From: Butyriboletus loyo
Lineage: Eukaryota; Basidiomycota; Agaricomycetes; Boletales; Boletaceae
DNA: 64,000 nt
Direction of reading: 5' to 3'
Assembly (NCBI GenBank): GCA_038093515.1
Contig: JBBPSI010000097.1
Span: forward strand, 1-64,000
The notes under the pieces are model-generated. The model worked only from the letters and a program-made list of their open reading frames with translations, had not been told where the DNA came from and made no database searches. Of this stretch, positions 9,487 to 19,935 are shown piece after piece. A program made the translations under genes and the position numbers. Positions within the stretch are counted from its first letter, which is position 1. Each line of letters begins with the position of its first letter.

Positions 9487-9793
9487 ATGTCTCGACGTCT
9501 TACGCCGTTTCTTTTTGCTGGCGTGTTGGGTGCGGGACTCTTCATAGAACTGAACCGTTTTGAAAGCTTACTCTCGGCGGCCCGTCGCCTTCTCAGGTGC
9601 TGTCTCAGGCGTCTACATCTTCAAACCACTCTTTGAGGGAACCGCTGCTACACAGTGCGCGCTCTTGATTTGGGCCATAGGAGAAGAACCGTACTCATTT
9701 CTTTTGGTTCCCAGAGAATTCCGAGGAGGAAGAGGCACAACCGAACCCACAGACCGACCGCAATCCGACGCTGCTCCTCAGGGAGACAAATAA
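9487..9793 (+). CDS. 59-residue single-span membrane protein
   Basis: This is a three-exon micro-gene. Exon 1 (9487-9529) encodes MSRRLTPFLFAGVLG. An intron at 9530-9596 (donor GTGCGG, acceptor TTCTCAG) joins it to VSGVYIFKPLFEG. A second intron of about 60 nt (9654-9713, strong TTTCTTTTGGTTCCCAG acceptor) leads to a short polar tail ending at TAA 9791-9793. The result is one hydrophobic span followed by a charged C terminus. The FKPLFE motif recalls small fungal inner-mitochondrial or ER proteins, but I do not recognise a named family. If intron 2 is retained the protein is 20 residues longer and still in frame. Localisation is inference from the basic N terminus. Confidence 0.5.
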
Positions 9794-9987
9794 AATCTGC
9801 GTGTGGCTGCCTTGTACGGTCCAAGTCGCCGCCATCTTGCACATGTCGTATTCCATATCGAACGTGGGCCTTCAAGGAGGATGTAAAGCTACACTATCCG
9901 AGCGGATGGCTACATCACAACTCCATACACATGGAATGTTTTAGTTACGGATTCACATTCGATCCTAATAAACGCGGCAAATTCCCG

Positions 9988-12075
9988 CTATCTCCACGAC
10001 TGTATACGCAGCCATATGCCTACTTACCGCCGATCGAATTCCGTTCTCGTCACTCCGTTAGTGCTACTAGCTATGGCGTCACGGCGTTCCCATATCTATC
10101 AAACGTTTTTCAACAGAATCCCACTGGCAGGGATAAGTCCTCACCTGCAGAACAGTCTCGCCTAGGAAGATCATCTCTTTGCGAGTCTCTTCGACAATGA
10201 GGTCCTGAATTTGCAGCCACTTTTCGCTCTCACCACCTCCGCTTCCGACTCGGAGATGAGCCTTCCAGACCGTATTTTCTTTGTCCCGTGTAGTTCCCGC
10301 CACGGATTCGTGAGTAACATTGGCGATCAGATCATAAAGTGTAGGCGGATGCGAGGGTGGCGCATCAAGGTCTACCAATAAACCGTGCCGACCAAGATCC
10401 AAACGGAGATGGGGATGATCAGCAACGTTATTACATGAAAGATCGACGAAGCGTACATTCGCGGAAATCGACACCCCTGAGCGGAAAGGTGATGATGGTA
10501 GGGTTTTTCTCTTCCACGAAGACGTTCTTGGTGAACCGCTTGCAGTGGAGAATAATATATCGTGGGAGACGTTGACATTTGTATCGCCTCAGCTGGCCTG
10601 CTGACTCCTTTGATGGTGCGTGACTATAAGTGACAAATGAAGCGTGTCCAACATGAGGAGTTTACCTGTGTGGTGACGCCATCGTATTTGGCCAGCACTG
10701 AATATACACTAACCTGTGGGATAATGTTTTTCTCGAATGCGTCCTGGAACAATGGTGGCGGCGGGAGATCAACTGCTAGGAAGAGGAACGGCGATACCGT
10801 TGACTTGAGTTCTGATGGGCGGAAATCACAGATCGGTATGAGCATTATTCATGATCTGAGCGTCCAAACCTCTGTCAATATCGAATTTCGGCTTTTCGTT
10901 TCCAGCTTCGTCAGGGCGTACGAAGACTTGTTGCGTCTCCACGCGAAGCTCTCCCTGGAAAGTCGAGAAGATTACACCTGTGCAGGTTATGTATCAAGGA
11001 CACTCGGCAGCTACAACCAGTACTCACTCGAGTTCTTCTTCTTCGTACCGCCCAGATCGATGTGCAAACGATTAAGGAACCAACCAAGGAATTCTACCGG
11101 GTCTCCTTGTTTCTCTAATGAGAATTTTCCAGAACTGGCACGATTCACTTCTTGCAGGAACTCATGTGGGCTGACCTGGCTCTTGAAGAGCCGCGGATTC
11201 CATACTTTCTTGGCAAGCGCTCCAAATCTCTTGACAAGCTCCGTTTCTTTCCCCTTGAAATCTGATAGGAGCAAGTAGTCTCGAAGTGGAGGGACATGGA
11301 GGAGAGAGTGTATGATGACATTCATATGATCATTACGCTTGATGTTGTTTAGACCAACGTACCCTTGCGTATAGGGCTTGTGTGTGAGGTCGTAGCATGA
11401 TTTGGAGAGGTAAGAAGCAGAGGAGAGGTTCGCTATCAATGTTTTCGTAAATTTCGGGTTCAACACGAAAGCAATGTCTTCGAGTGACGGGTCAGATACA
11501 GGATAGCCATCTGGAAGTACGTAGACCTGATAGTCCACTGAGGTGAATCGCCGCTACACGTGTGAAGGATGGAATTGACCTTTGTTGTCTCGAGATTGAT
11601 GAATACATGATGGTCATCATGAATGGAGTGCGCATAAGCATGTGAGCTGCGGCCACGGCCTTGGAAATACTTTCCGCAGACAAGGCAGCCATATGTATTA
11701 ATATTAGAGGTCGAGACTGAGCACACTTTCTCAAAATCAAAGTCAAGCAAGGCGCGGTTAATCTGCGAAGAAGAATGAGGGAGTATCAGGAGCCGAGGGG
11801 GCGTGCTGGCATACGGTGTCGAGGTATAAGTCCGAGGCCTTGTGCTCATATGCGGAGGTTGTAGCATCTAAAGAGTACGGATCATCTTCATCTTCAACAC
11901 CCGACCCAGGGACGGGTAGTGTATTTCCGTCGAGCTTGCTGCTGGGCGGCGCGCGGCCATGTTGCTCGGAATCCGAAACGGCTGGGCTGTCCTCTAATCT
12001 AGTTCGTTTACTCGGTGGCTCGCCATCTGAGTAGGGGGATGGCTTTGGAGACCGTGCAAGATTGGGGCCAGACAT
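9988..12075 (-). CDS. SAD1: SAD1/USP39, U4/U6.U5 tri-snRNP assembly factor
   Basis: This is a spliceosome factor that holds U4/U6.U5 tri-snRNP together, in the nucleus. Exon 1 (12075-11815) is a disordered leader. The next exons give a UBP zinc finger (DFDFEKVCSVS, YGCLVCGKYFQGRG, SHAYAHS, HHVFINL) and then a USP fold with VGLNNIKRND, HVPPLRDY, FGALAKKVWNPR and SPHEFLQ. The central part, recovered only by splicing, includes FSTFQGELR, IILHCKRFTKN and EEKNPTIITFP. The C-terminal part has TLYDLIANVTHE and WLQIQDLIV. The catalytic Cys of true USPs (GNTCYMN) is replaced in GLNNIKRNDHMN, as expected of this pseudo-protease. The last exon is inferred (TGG conserved, stop TAG 9988-9990, intron 10000-10144) and less sure than the rest. 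It shares an 81-bp divergent promoter with RSM22. Confidence 0.88.
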
Positions 12076-12156
12076 CGAAGAGAGCGTGAAGGAACGTCAG
12101 ACGCATCAGTAGTCTATGTATGATTACATAAGCAGTCAGTCCAACGAATTTAATGA
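12076..12156. promoter_or_regulatory. 81-bp bidirectional promoter (SAD1 / RSM22)
   Basis: The two ATGs face away from each other at 12075 (minus) and 12157 (plus), so both core promoters and leaders must fit in or overlap this gap. No TATA box is seen. The arrangement implies shared control, but this is inference from spacing only. Confidence 0.5.
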
Positions 12157-14961
12157 ATGTCTGCTCGACCAAGCGTGCTCGCAGTTGCGATGCTCTCCGG
12201 CACTCGTGCTTCGTTGCGCGTTCTGTCTTGCTCGACACGTTCAAAAATATCCGCATTTTCCTCGACAGCGGGCGTGCATGTCGCTCCTCAACCAAAGCCA
12301 TCTCTAACACTGGACCCAAGTTTAAAGTCGTTGCTTCACGATGTTGATATATCTTTGATGCCTAAGCACAAAGGAACGGAAGAGCCAGTTTTACCATCTG
12401 CGCGAGAGCTGGAAACACTGGAGAACGACGAGGGTGCAATAGAATACTATGACATGGACCAGGAAGACCACCCGATTGAGGAGCCTGCACGACGCAGGGA
12501 GGACCGTAAATCACCTGCAGCCCGATTCGGGAGCGACAGGATCGGTACTGTGGTCTTGTCCCCTGAACTTCAACGCTCGGTCACTGCGCTCATCGAGGGT
12601 ATGTTTTTATTGTCGCTCTCGTTTCCGATTCAGTGATCGTGTATAGGTACCAACAAGACAACCCTGCATAGTGACGCAAAACGTTTGTTTGCGGAACAGG
12701 ATAGCTCGGGAGAAAGCTGGTCCACGGCCTACAATGTGGAATACAAAAATCGTCGGCAACGTTATATGCACTCTGCGCGCGATGGAACTGCATTCGCGTC
12801 GGTCATCCTCCCTGCGCATTATTCTGCCATACATGCGGTATTGTGCCACGTGAAGCATAGATTAGGAGCATCATGGGACGTGGATAGGGTCATTGATTGG
12901 GGCTCTGCCACCGGAAGCGGGCTCTGGTAAAGTCTGCCGCTAGTGGATATTGGACTGTTCATGAGGCTTCTGCAGGGCAGCGCTAAACGTGTTTCAAAAA
13001 CCGTCCACGACCCCAGGAGAGGGACCAGTGTTAGCCAACTCCACCATTGTCACATACCTTGGCCTGGACCAGCGTGAGGGTCTCGTGTCGATAGCCAAGC
13101 AACTTCTGCAAAGTAAATGCTTGTGCTTCATTCGTTCCATTCAAAGTCGCTGAAGTCATTGCGCAGAAACCGAGCTTGGTGCATTGAACGCCATGTGGAA
13201 AAAGTCCTTCCACGATGAATATCGCGTAGATCCTGCTGAGGGTCATTCGACAATAGCCCTTTCAGCTTTCATGCTGTCTGCACAAACCTCTCCTCTCGTC
13301 AGGAAAAATATGATCAAGGAAATGTGGGACAGTGGTGCACAAACGATCGTATGTCTCATGTTTTCTACCATAAATAACAAATTGATCGTAGGTAGATCCT
13401 CATTGACCATAACTCGCCTGCTGGTTTCCAAAATATTGCGGCAGCTCGTCATCTTTTACTCGACCTGGGTCGCAAGGAGAGTGAAAACCCCGAAATGAAC
13501 CAGCCTTCTCGGGGCTCACATGTCGTAGCACCCGTAAGTTGCAGACTTGCATAATGTGAACATGCTGTGAATATTTTTTTTGTCTTCTCCTTTCTGCCAC
13601 ATTTTCCTGTCCATTTCCCCGCATTTGAAAAATGCGATGCCGCCTCCACATTCACCGGTCTTTTATGATCTAGTGCCCACACGATCGCCCCTGTCCCCTC
13701 CAACATTCTGGCCCTTTGAGTCTTGTCTGTGGCTTTTCCCAACGCCTGCAGCGCCCCACGTTTGTTCGGCGCACGAAACATGCAAAGCAAGGGCACGAGG
13801 ATATCGGCTACTCTTACGTTGTTATTCGGCGAGGACCAAGGCCTGATAGCACAGTTTTGGGTGCAAGAGGACGACCGGTGGGAAGAATGGGAGGAGTGGA
13901 AAAGGAAGCGATAGAACGAGCGAAGATGGGGACAAGTATGCTAAGGGAGTTGCAACGTGCACATGAACATGGGCATGATCGTACCAGTATCGACCCGCAA
14001 TCACCGTCATCTTCGGTGTCAGCTGCGCGGTCCACATCGGCGCATGCCCGATCACTGCCACCCCTCGACGTTAATTCCGTTCCCGCGGATAAAGCGCAAG
14101 TTCATGTGCCTGTGGATGATGATGGTGGTACCGGCGCCGTGGAGGTGTTTGGGCGGGTGGCAAGCGCAGATGCTGCGTCTTTCATGTCGCCTCGTGTTGG
14201 TGTGCGTCCGTCGGACGAAAGTATGATGGGAGTGCAGGCACAAGTCCCCTCATCACCACCATCAACATCAACGCCACCAGCGTCTGTGCAAATACTCGCT
14301 TCCACATTAGAACTTCCCCAGTGGGCAAAGACTGAAGTGGGACCCGAGAGTGCGCCCGAAGAGTTTGAGTCGCCGTCGGACCTCGAGGAGGCTCTGAGGA
14401 GCGAGGCATACGGATGGCCGCGTCTCGTGTTCCCCCCTCTCAAGAAGAGCGGACATATCATTCTTGATGCATGTACGCGTGAAGGTTCGTACCCTGTCCC
14501 TGTTCCCACCGTGCTTCCCATCTATCAAATCTCATCATTTCTTGAGATGAAAGCGATGTGCTAACGTTCATGTTTTTGTTTCAATAGGAAAAATAATGCG
14601 TCTTACGATTCCAAAATCTCAAGGTAAACAAGCATTTTACGATGCCCGCAAATCCTCGTGGGGCGACATCTTTCCTCACCCGTCCAAGAATAAACCCATT
14701 GAACGTTTCCAACCTACCGACGAAGAAACCACCTCGAAGCAACAAAGCATCCAGAACGCGAAAGGATCAGACGTAGGCAAACGGTCAAAAGGACGAGACA
14801 AGAAAGACAAGACACATGAGAGAAGTTATGTTGCGCTTGACGACACACTTCGCAGGGAGCAGAAGGCGAAGTGGAAAGCTTCTAAAAATGATTTAGCTTT
14901 CGAGAACGACGAAGCTCTGCGGCTCATTGATTCAAAAGCAGGAGATGTTCATCACTACTGA
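12157..14961 (+). CDS. RSM22: RSM22/METTL17-like mitoribosome assembly protein
   Basis: This is a mitochondrial small-subunit assembly factor with a methyltransferase fold and a metal or Fe-S cluster. The N terminus is a Ser/Arg-rich presequence. Joined exons give LPAHYSAIHAVLCHVK, then DRVIDWGSATGSGLW (SAM-binding Gly loop), then TIVTYLGLDQREGL, AFMLSAQTSPLVRK and ILIDHNSPAGFQNIA. The cluster ligands follow at about 13671: CPHDRPCPLQHSG, with FSQRLQRPTFVRRTKH and EDIGYSYVVIRRGPRP after it. A low-complexity insert comes before the conserved end WPRLVFPPLKKSGHIILDAC. Introns include 12602-12648, one after GSGLW at 12930, and one after THREG-like CTREG near 14486. The CPHD motif is in a small exon start that simple ORF calling misses. 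The stop is at 14959-14961, 364 bp from the convergent uL1m gene. Confidence 0.87.
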
Positions 14962-15325
14962 ACTCCCTACATTACCATCCTGGCTTCTGAACTCGTCTAT
15001 CCTGCTCCAACTTCCCCCTTCCGTTTCTCTGTTATAGATTCCCACTTACCCGAACTTGCACATACACATCGCTCGCTGGATAGATATCGCACCATATTAT
15101 TACTCGATATATTGTCTAATCGTTCTGTCTGAAGTGCTCCCCTCAAACAACCTTGCCAAAACAGTCGGTCGATGCGAGTAGATGGAGATCGAAGAAAGCC
15201 AGTGCTGACAGAAAACATCACTTTCATTGTTCACATCATCTGATCGCCGTTACTAAATCGAACGCTGGCACCAAGCTGTACGAGCGTCATCCAACCCCTC
15301 TCCATATGAGATGTCTGGCCATCCA
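14962..15325. other. Convergent 3' flanks of RSM22 and uL1m
   Basis: This is the AT-richer intergenic stretch between two stop codons, expected to hold both 3' untranslated regions. No further gene or repeat was seen. Confidence 0.6.
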
Positions 15326-16883
15326 TCAAAGATCCTTTATCTGAATGCCGGGCGCTTGAGTTGCGCTGAGAAGTATCCGAGTGATCGCATTCACTGCAAG
15401 GAGAAATGTCCGTCAGTCAATTATAGTTTCCTCAGATACAGAGACAACGAATGGCGATGTCGTCGATCGGCGACCGAATGGAAGCGACCATGAGTGGAAA
15501 AGGGTAAATTGCAACACGGTGATGTTTGAGTAGACCGGTCGATCAAGAAAAGGAGAAGGGGGATCGATGAAGGGGAGGGAAAAGATTCGTTTGAAGAGTA
15601 ATGTTGGACGAATAGCGTAACACCGAACAACTCGGAAATGGATGTAGACGGTGAGGTGATAATGCAAGTGAACCGGGACGAAGAGATGGCGAAAGAAGGG
15701 GTCCACGAAAAAAAAAGGAAAGATTGCACACACGATATACGCACCAGGTTTAACACTCTTACTGCTGTTCTTTCCCTTCTGAGCCTTAGCTTCAGCCTCC
15801 GCAACAGCATCCTTGAGGTTTCCCGTGGCGCGCTTCACATTAAGGACGAACTGTTTCACATTTTTCACTACATCCTCAACGGGGAAATGCAGCTAAGGAT
15901 TTTGACAGAAGTCAGTACCGGTAACCAAAAACCAAAGGCAGGTGAGCTGGAACAAAGAAGCTCTCGTGAACCTACCCACCTTTCCAATAGGCATCCTTAT
16001 AGTTCCTGTCTTGTCACCTCTCCACTCGGTTACTCCCTGTAGCTTTTGAATATACCCCTCGATATCGTCTGTGACTGTTCCTCGTCTCTCAGATGGCATA
16101 ATACCACGAGGACCAAGGATACGACCCAGTTTACTACTAATGCTACGGATTAAGGATGGTGTACAGATGATAGTCGTGCAGCTGTTGTGTTTGCCTTCCG
16201 CGACCTGTAATTGATTCTTAGCAACAGAAGGGGAGGCGAGACAAAAGTACGAACGGCGTCAACTAGCTCTAGTCCACCAACGACATGTGCACCAGCTTTT
16301 TTGGCTTCGTCTGCTTGTCGGCCATCTGCAAAAACAAGGATACGGTACTCCTTTCTTGGCTTGGCCTCTCGAGGAAGGTTGATACGACCAGTAGGTATAG
16401 GTGCACCACGCGACATAGCGGTCCGAATTACCAACTCATACGTCGAGTTGGGTCGTGCAACCTCTACTGCCTGATGTGTCAGAACACGGCGAGTGAGCGA
16501 CATCGGACATGTACTGATAGCAAACCTACGCGAAGGACAGAGATAGCGTCGGCGAGGGTCATTTTCTCATTCGCGTATGCATCTTTACCGCGCCTGGCCG
16601 CCCTTCTTTTAGCTATGAGGGCGAGTTGATGCTTTGAGGGGGCCTTCTTCTTCTCGACCCGTTTCCCAAGCACGACAGGTGACGAAGAAAAGGGGCGGTT
16701 GGCTACGAGCTGGAACGATGTGCCATTCAAGCTGGACCGGGGCAAATTGGCAGAGCGGGAGGACAACTGTCGGCCATGCGGTACATGAGCTCAGAACGAC
16801 CTTGATTGTATGGCACATGTACTCACTGGACTAGCAAACGAAACCGTGCATCGCCGACAGAGCAAGCCAAGACCGGACGACAT
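15326..16883 (-). CDS. MRPL1: Mitochondrial ribosomal protein uL1m
   Basis: This is the large-subunit stalk protein of the mitochondrial ribosome. Exon 1 (16883-16827, MSSGLGLLCRRCTVSFASP) is a separate presequence exon; the next frame starts at 16766 without an ATG, so this exon is required. Exon 2 continues the presequence and has TLADAISVLR. Later exons carry IPTGRINLPREA, YRILVFADG, AKKAGAHVVGG, then TTIICTPSLIRSI, LGRILGPRGIMPSERRGTV, WRGDKTGTIRMPIGK and VVKNVKQFVLNVKRA. After a long last intron of about 350 nt comes ITRILLSATQAPGIQIKDL and TGA at 15326-15328. Order and motifs follow bacterial L1 throughout. It shares a 110-bp divergent promoter with mL40. Confidence 0.88.
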
Positions 16884-16993
16884 CGAGAAAGAGAACAACT
16901 CGGAACACTCGAAGCTCCAGTTTTGCGGTAATACGCCGTGGGAACTGAAATCTAACTGACGCATTTTCATTCTCGAAGTCTCAGGACCGCCCA
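16884..16993. promoter_or_regulatory. 110-bp bidirectional promoter (uL1m / mL40)
   Basis: Start codons of two mitochondrial large-subunit ribosomal proteins diverge from this gap. Co-regulation of the pair is a natural inference. No TATA box was seen. Confidence 0.5.
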
Positions 16994-17554
16994 ATGTCGT
17001 TTCTCAAGTGCGCTCGTCCTCTCCCACTGCGAGCCTCGCAGATCTCGGTGCGCTATGCAGCGACAAACGCGCAGGTCGCCGACCCGGCCAACACCCAGCG
17101 CGAGGTCATCCGCCGCATGCTCTACCCTCCAAATGTCCGCACCGGTTCTTCCCCTACCGGCACATGGCGTTCAGACGTAGCTCTCGCGCTCCAGCGCGCC
17201 GTTCCCTCAGCACAGGCACACAAGACCATCGAGAGGGCCTGGGCACTTTACCAACGCCACCTGCGCAAAAAACGCGAGGAGGAGCTGCAGCGCAAGTTTG
17301 AATGCATGAGGAGGGCTATGCAGGAGCTCGAGGAAATCGATCCAGTATCATTCAAGGAGGCAAACAGGAGGGAGGATCCAAGAGCAAGGAGTGTTGCCGA
17401 GGTGGAAATGCTCAAAATTTGTTCCAACGCCGAGAAAAGGGCCATTGAGTCGAGAGTCAGAGGCCTCTTCCCTCGCGAGCTCAAGGTCCCAACAGACACC
17501 CCATCAAAAGAGGGTTGGCCGCACGATTGGAAACCATTCAATCGCCCACTATAG
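16994..17554 (+). CDS. MRPL28: Mitochondrial ribosomal protein mL40
   Basis: This is a single-exon gene of 186 residues for a fungal-type mL40 (yeast Mrpl28) subunit of the mitochondrial large ribosomal subunit. The start has a basic presequence (MSFLKCARPLPLRASQ). The conserved core follows: REVIRRMLYPPNVRT, the GTWRSDVALALQRAVPS segment, AHKTIERAWALYQRH, a charged coiled coil with ELQRKFECMRRAMQELEE, and a C-terminal stretch with FPRELKVPTDTPS. The end WPHDWKPF is Trp-rich. It converges with CSN2, whose stop is 109 bp away. Confidence 0.8.
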   Translation: MSFLKCARPLPLRASQISVRYAATNAQVADPANTQREVIRRMLYPPNVRTGSSPTGTWRSDVALALQRAVPSAQAHKTIERAWALYQRHLRKKREEELQRKFECMRRAMQELEEIDPVSFKEANRREDPRARSVAEVEMLKICSNAEKRAIESRVRGLFPRELKVPTDTPSKEGWPHDWKPFNRPL

Positions 17555-17663
17555 GTCAGCGCGAACCCTAGCTTACTGGCCACGACTCTGATGAAGTTCG
17601 GTACCAGCATCGTTCTGATAGGGTTACTCTTTCATACTCGACCATTGATACTCTACAAACTAC

Positions 17664-19661
17664 TTAGAGCCCGATGTCTCTAAAATCAGCCATCCTTTCG
17701 GGAGGGATGCTCATAAAGGTATCCGATGCACCCCTTCCTGCTGTCTTCGCAACTACCGCAGCGTGTACTCCTTCCAGTGCTTTCGTCCATGAGTGAAGTG
17801 CGGCATACCGCTTTTTCTCGAGTGCTTGACTATAGGGGGATGAGTATCTGTGGTGTTGGACGAGATGAAAAATCGTACGCGCGGTCCAGTTCTAATCTCA
17901 TGCCAACTTGGTCTATCCGACCATCAACTTTTCCTTCCAGTATGAGCCCTATCAAGAGCTCCTCTACCTCCGCAATCTCGACATTGAGTTGCTGCACAGC
18001 TGTGTTAATCTTCAACTTAGCTTCCTACGAACGCAACTCACCTTGGCGAGGAACGAAAGCTCCAGGCGCGTGTATGGCTTGATGAGATCAATGAGGTACG
18101 ATGTGCGTAGACTTTTCAGGAGTTCACCGATATACAATCTAATGAATGCGTCGTCCATTATCGTTGAACGATTGTCTGTGCCAACACCCTTTAGTACGAG
18201 AGTTTTCGTCTCCAATCTCCAATTTACCTTTCAAAATCTTTTCAGCCAAATGTACCTCCCTCCTTTGATAAGCGTCCACCAAATCTGTCATTGCCTTGAT
18301 TTGTGGGTCTGACTTGTACGGTTTCGTCTCTTGCGAGTCAAACGGGTTCACTTCGCTCCCTGTCAGCATGTTGGCAAGCACTAGGTACTTCAGCACTTGG
18401 ATACGCTGTGGGGATCCAGCCTCATCATAATTCCGGAAAGACTCGAAGAAGTCAGAGGAAGCGAGAGACCACTGGCGTTCGCCCATCCACATTTTTCCAC
18501 CACATTCTTTGATGACCCCCATGATACGTGGGTGTGGGATCGCGGAACGGACATTATTCGAGGCATTGTAAATTTCCTAGTTAACGTTCATCGAATGAGG
18601 AGAGTTGTTCGCGACACTGAAAAGACAGATATACCTTGAGTTTTTTGACGTTTCGCATTTCGTTGTGCATCTGAATCTCGAGCGCATAGATTTCTAAGAG
18701 CTGAGTCCCCCTTTGTGATTGGTCCTCGCTATCCATCGCAGCCCTCGTCGTAGCATGCAGTTCGCGGATAATCTAAGCGGTTTTGTACTTCAGAAGACGT
18801 GAACGACTTGCAGATGGAAATGCACACCTTCTGAAGTCGGCCATACTCTTTTCTATCCAACCAAAGCTTGGCGAGCTTCAAATTCGTCTTGACCGAAAGC
18901 CTCTACATGTGGTCATGATCAACGCCTCGCCCCTTGACCCGACGTATGTGCTGCACGCCCCGGGATCCACGTCAACGGCAGGCCAAAGCTTACCTCGTTC
19001 TTGGCCTCTTCCAAGGCCTCATTCGTCACGGCATAAAATCGTTCAAGGACGTCCACTTCAACAACCCCTCCCTTGCCACCGCCCACATAATCCAAGATCC
19101 CGTTGATCGTCTTCTCAGAGTAGTTCCGGGTGACGGCAGATTTGGTGTATATGAGAAGCTTGGTGTAAGTTGCCAGTGCATCGGTGGGGCGGTGCAGGGT
19201 CAAGAAGAGTAGTTTCGTGGACTGCTTTAGGGCCTTGAAACCCCTTGATGTTGAGGAGTCGACAGTCAGTTGCGAACAGGGATGAGACGAGGACGAGACG
19301 AGAGCGGGCTCACCAGTCACCTTTCTCTGTTTCTTGATCGACGATGGCCTTGAACTCCTTCAGTGCCTGCGCAGGGTCGTCCTCTTTCTTGGCTGTTTTT
19401 CAACACGTCCTGGTTGAGGATGATAAGAGTGGGGTGGGGTATCAAACGCACATTTCGCAGTATAATACATGTTCTCGACATCTGCGCTCCCTGACTCGCT
19501 GGCTTCGTCGTTATCGGAATAGTCGAAGCCATAGTCCTGTCGTTCACATCGATAGAAGTGTCAGTGCGGTTTACGTAGGATCACGACGAGTTCACTAACG
19601 AAAGGGAATACAGTACCTCGTCTTCGCTGCCTTGCATATATTCGGCGTCATCATCGTCCAT
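17664..19661 (-). CDS. CSN2: COP9 signalosome subunit 2
   Basis: This is the scaffold subunit of the signalosome that removes NEDD8 from cullins, nuclear and cytoplasmic. The ATG at 19661-19659 opens an acidic N terminus ([23 protein letters not shown]). Then come the alpha-solenoid repeats: [82 protein letters not shown] and [21 protein letters not shown]. The PCI domain follows with [42 protein letters not shown] and [16 protein letters not shown] last exon gives [17 protein letters not shown] and ends MADFRDIGL (TAA 17664-17666). At least eight exons. It lies 274 bp downstream of FAB1 on the same strand. Confidence 0.9.
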
Positions 19662-19935
19662 CGTGGTTGTGGCTCGGGGGGTCGAAACAATGAAAGTGGC
19701 ACTGCGAATGATGCGCCACAAGGTACATAGACGATCTTGGAAAGGATGCTTTGCGACTTTGATAAAGCGTATGTTACAACAGAGTATGCTACCGGGTCAT
19801 GCATGGGGTATGTCGTGTAAGATGCAACAAATCAGGAATGCGAATGCAAAAATATGTGGCCGTAGATGGGATCATTGTGATGCGAAAGAAAACAAAGAAA
19901 ACATCTGGCACCAGAGTCTACTGGACTATCATACA

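Noticed and set aside
16479..16766. Treating position 16766 as the uL1m start
   Set aside because: The codon there is TTG. A separate upstream exon with ATG at 16883 and a perfect GTGAGT donor supplies a presequence in frame.
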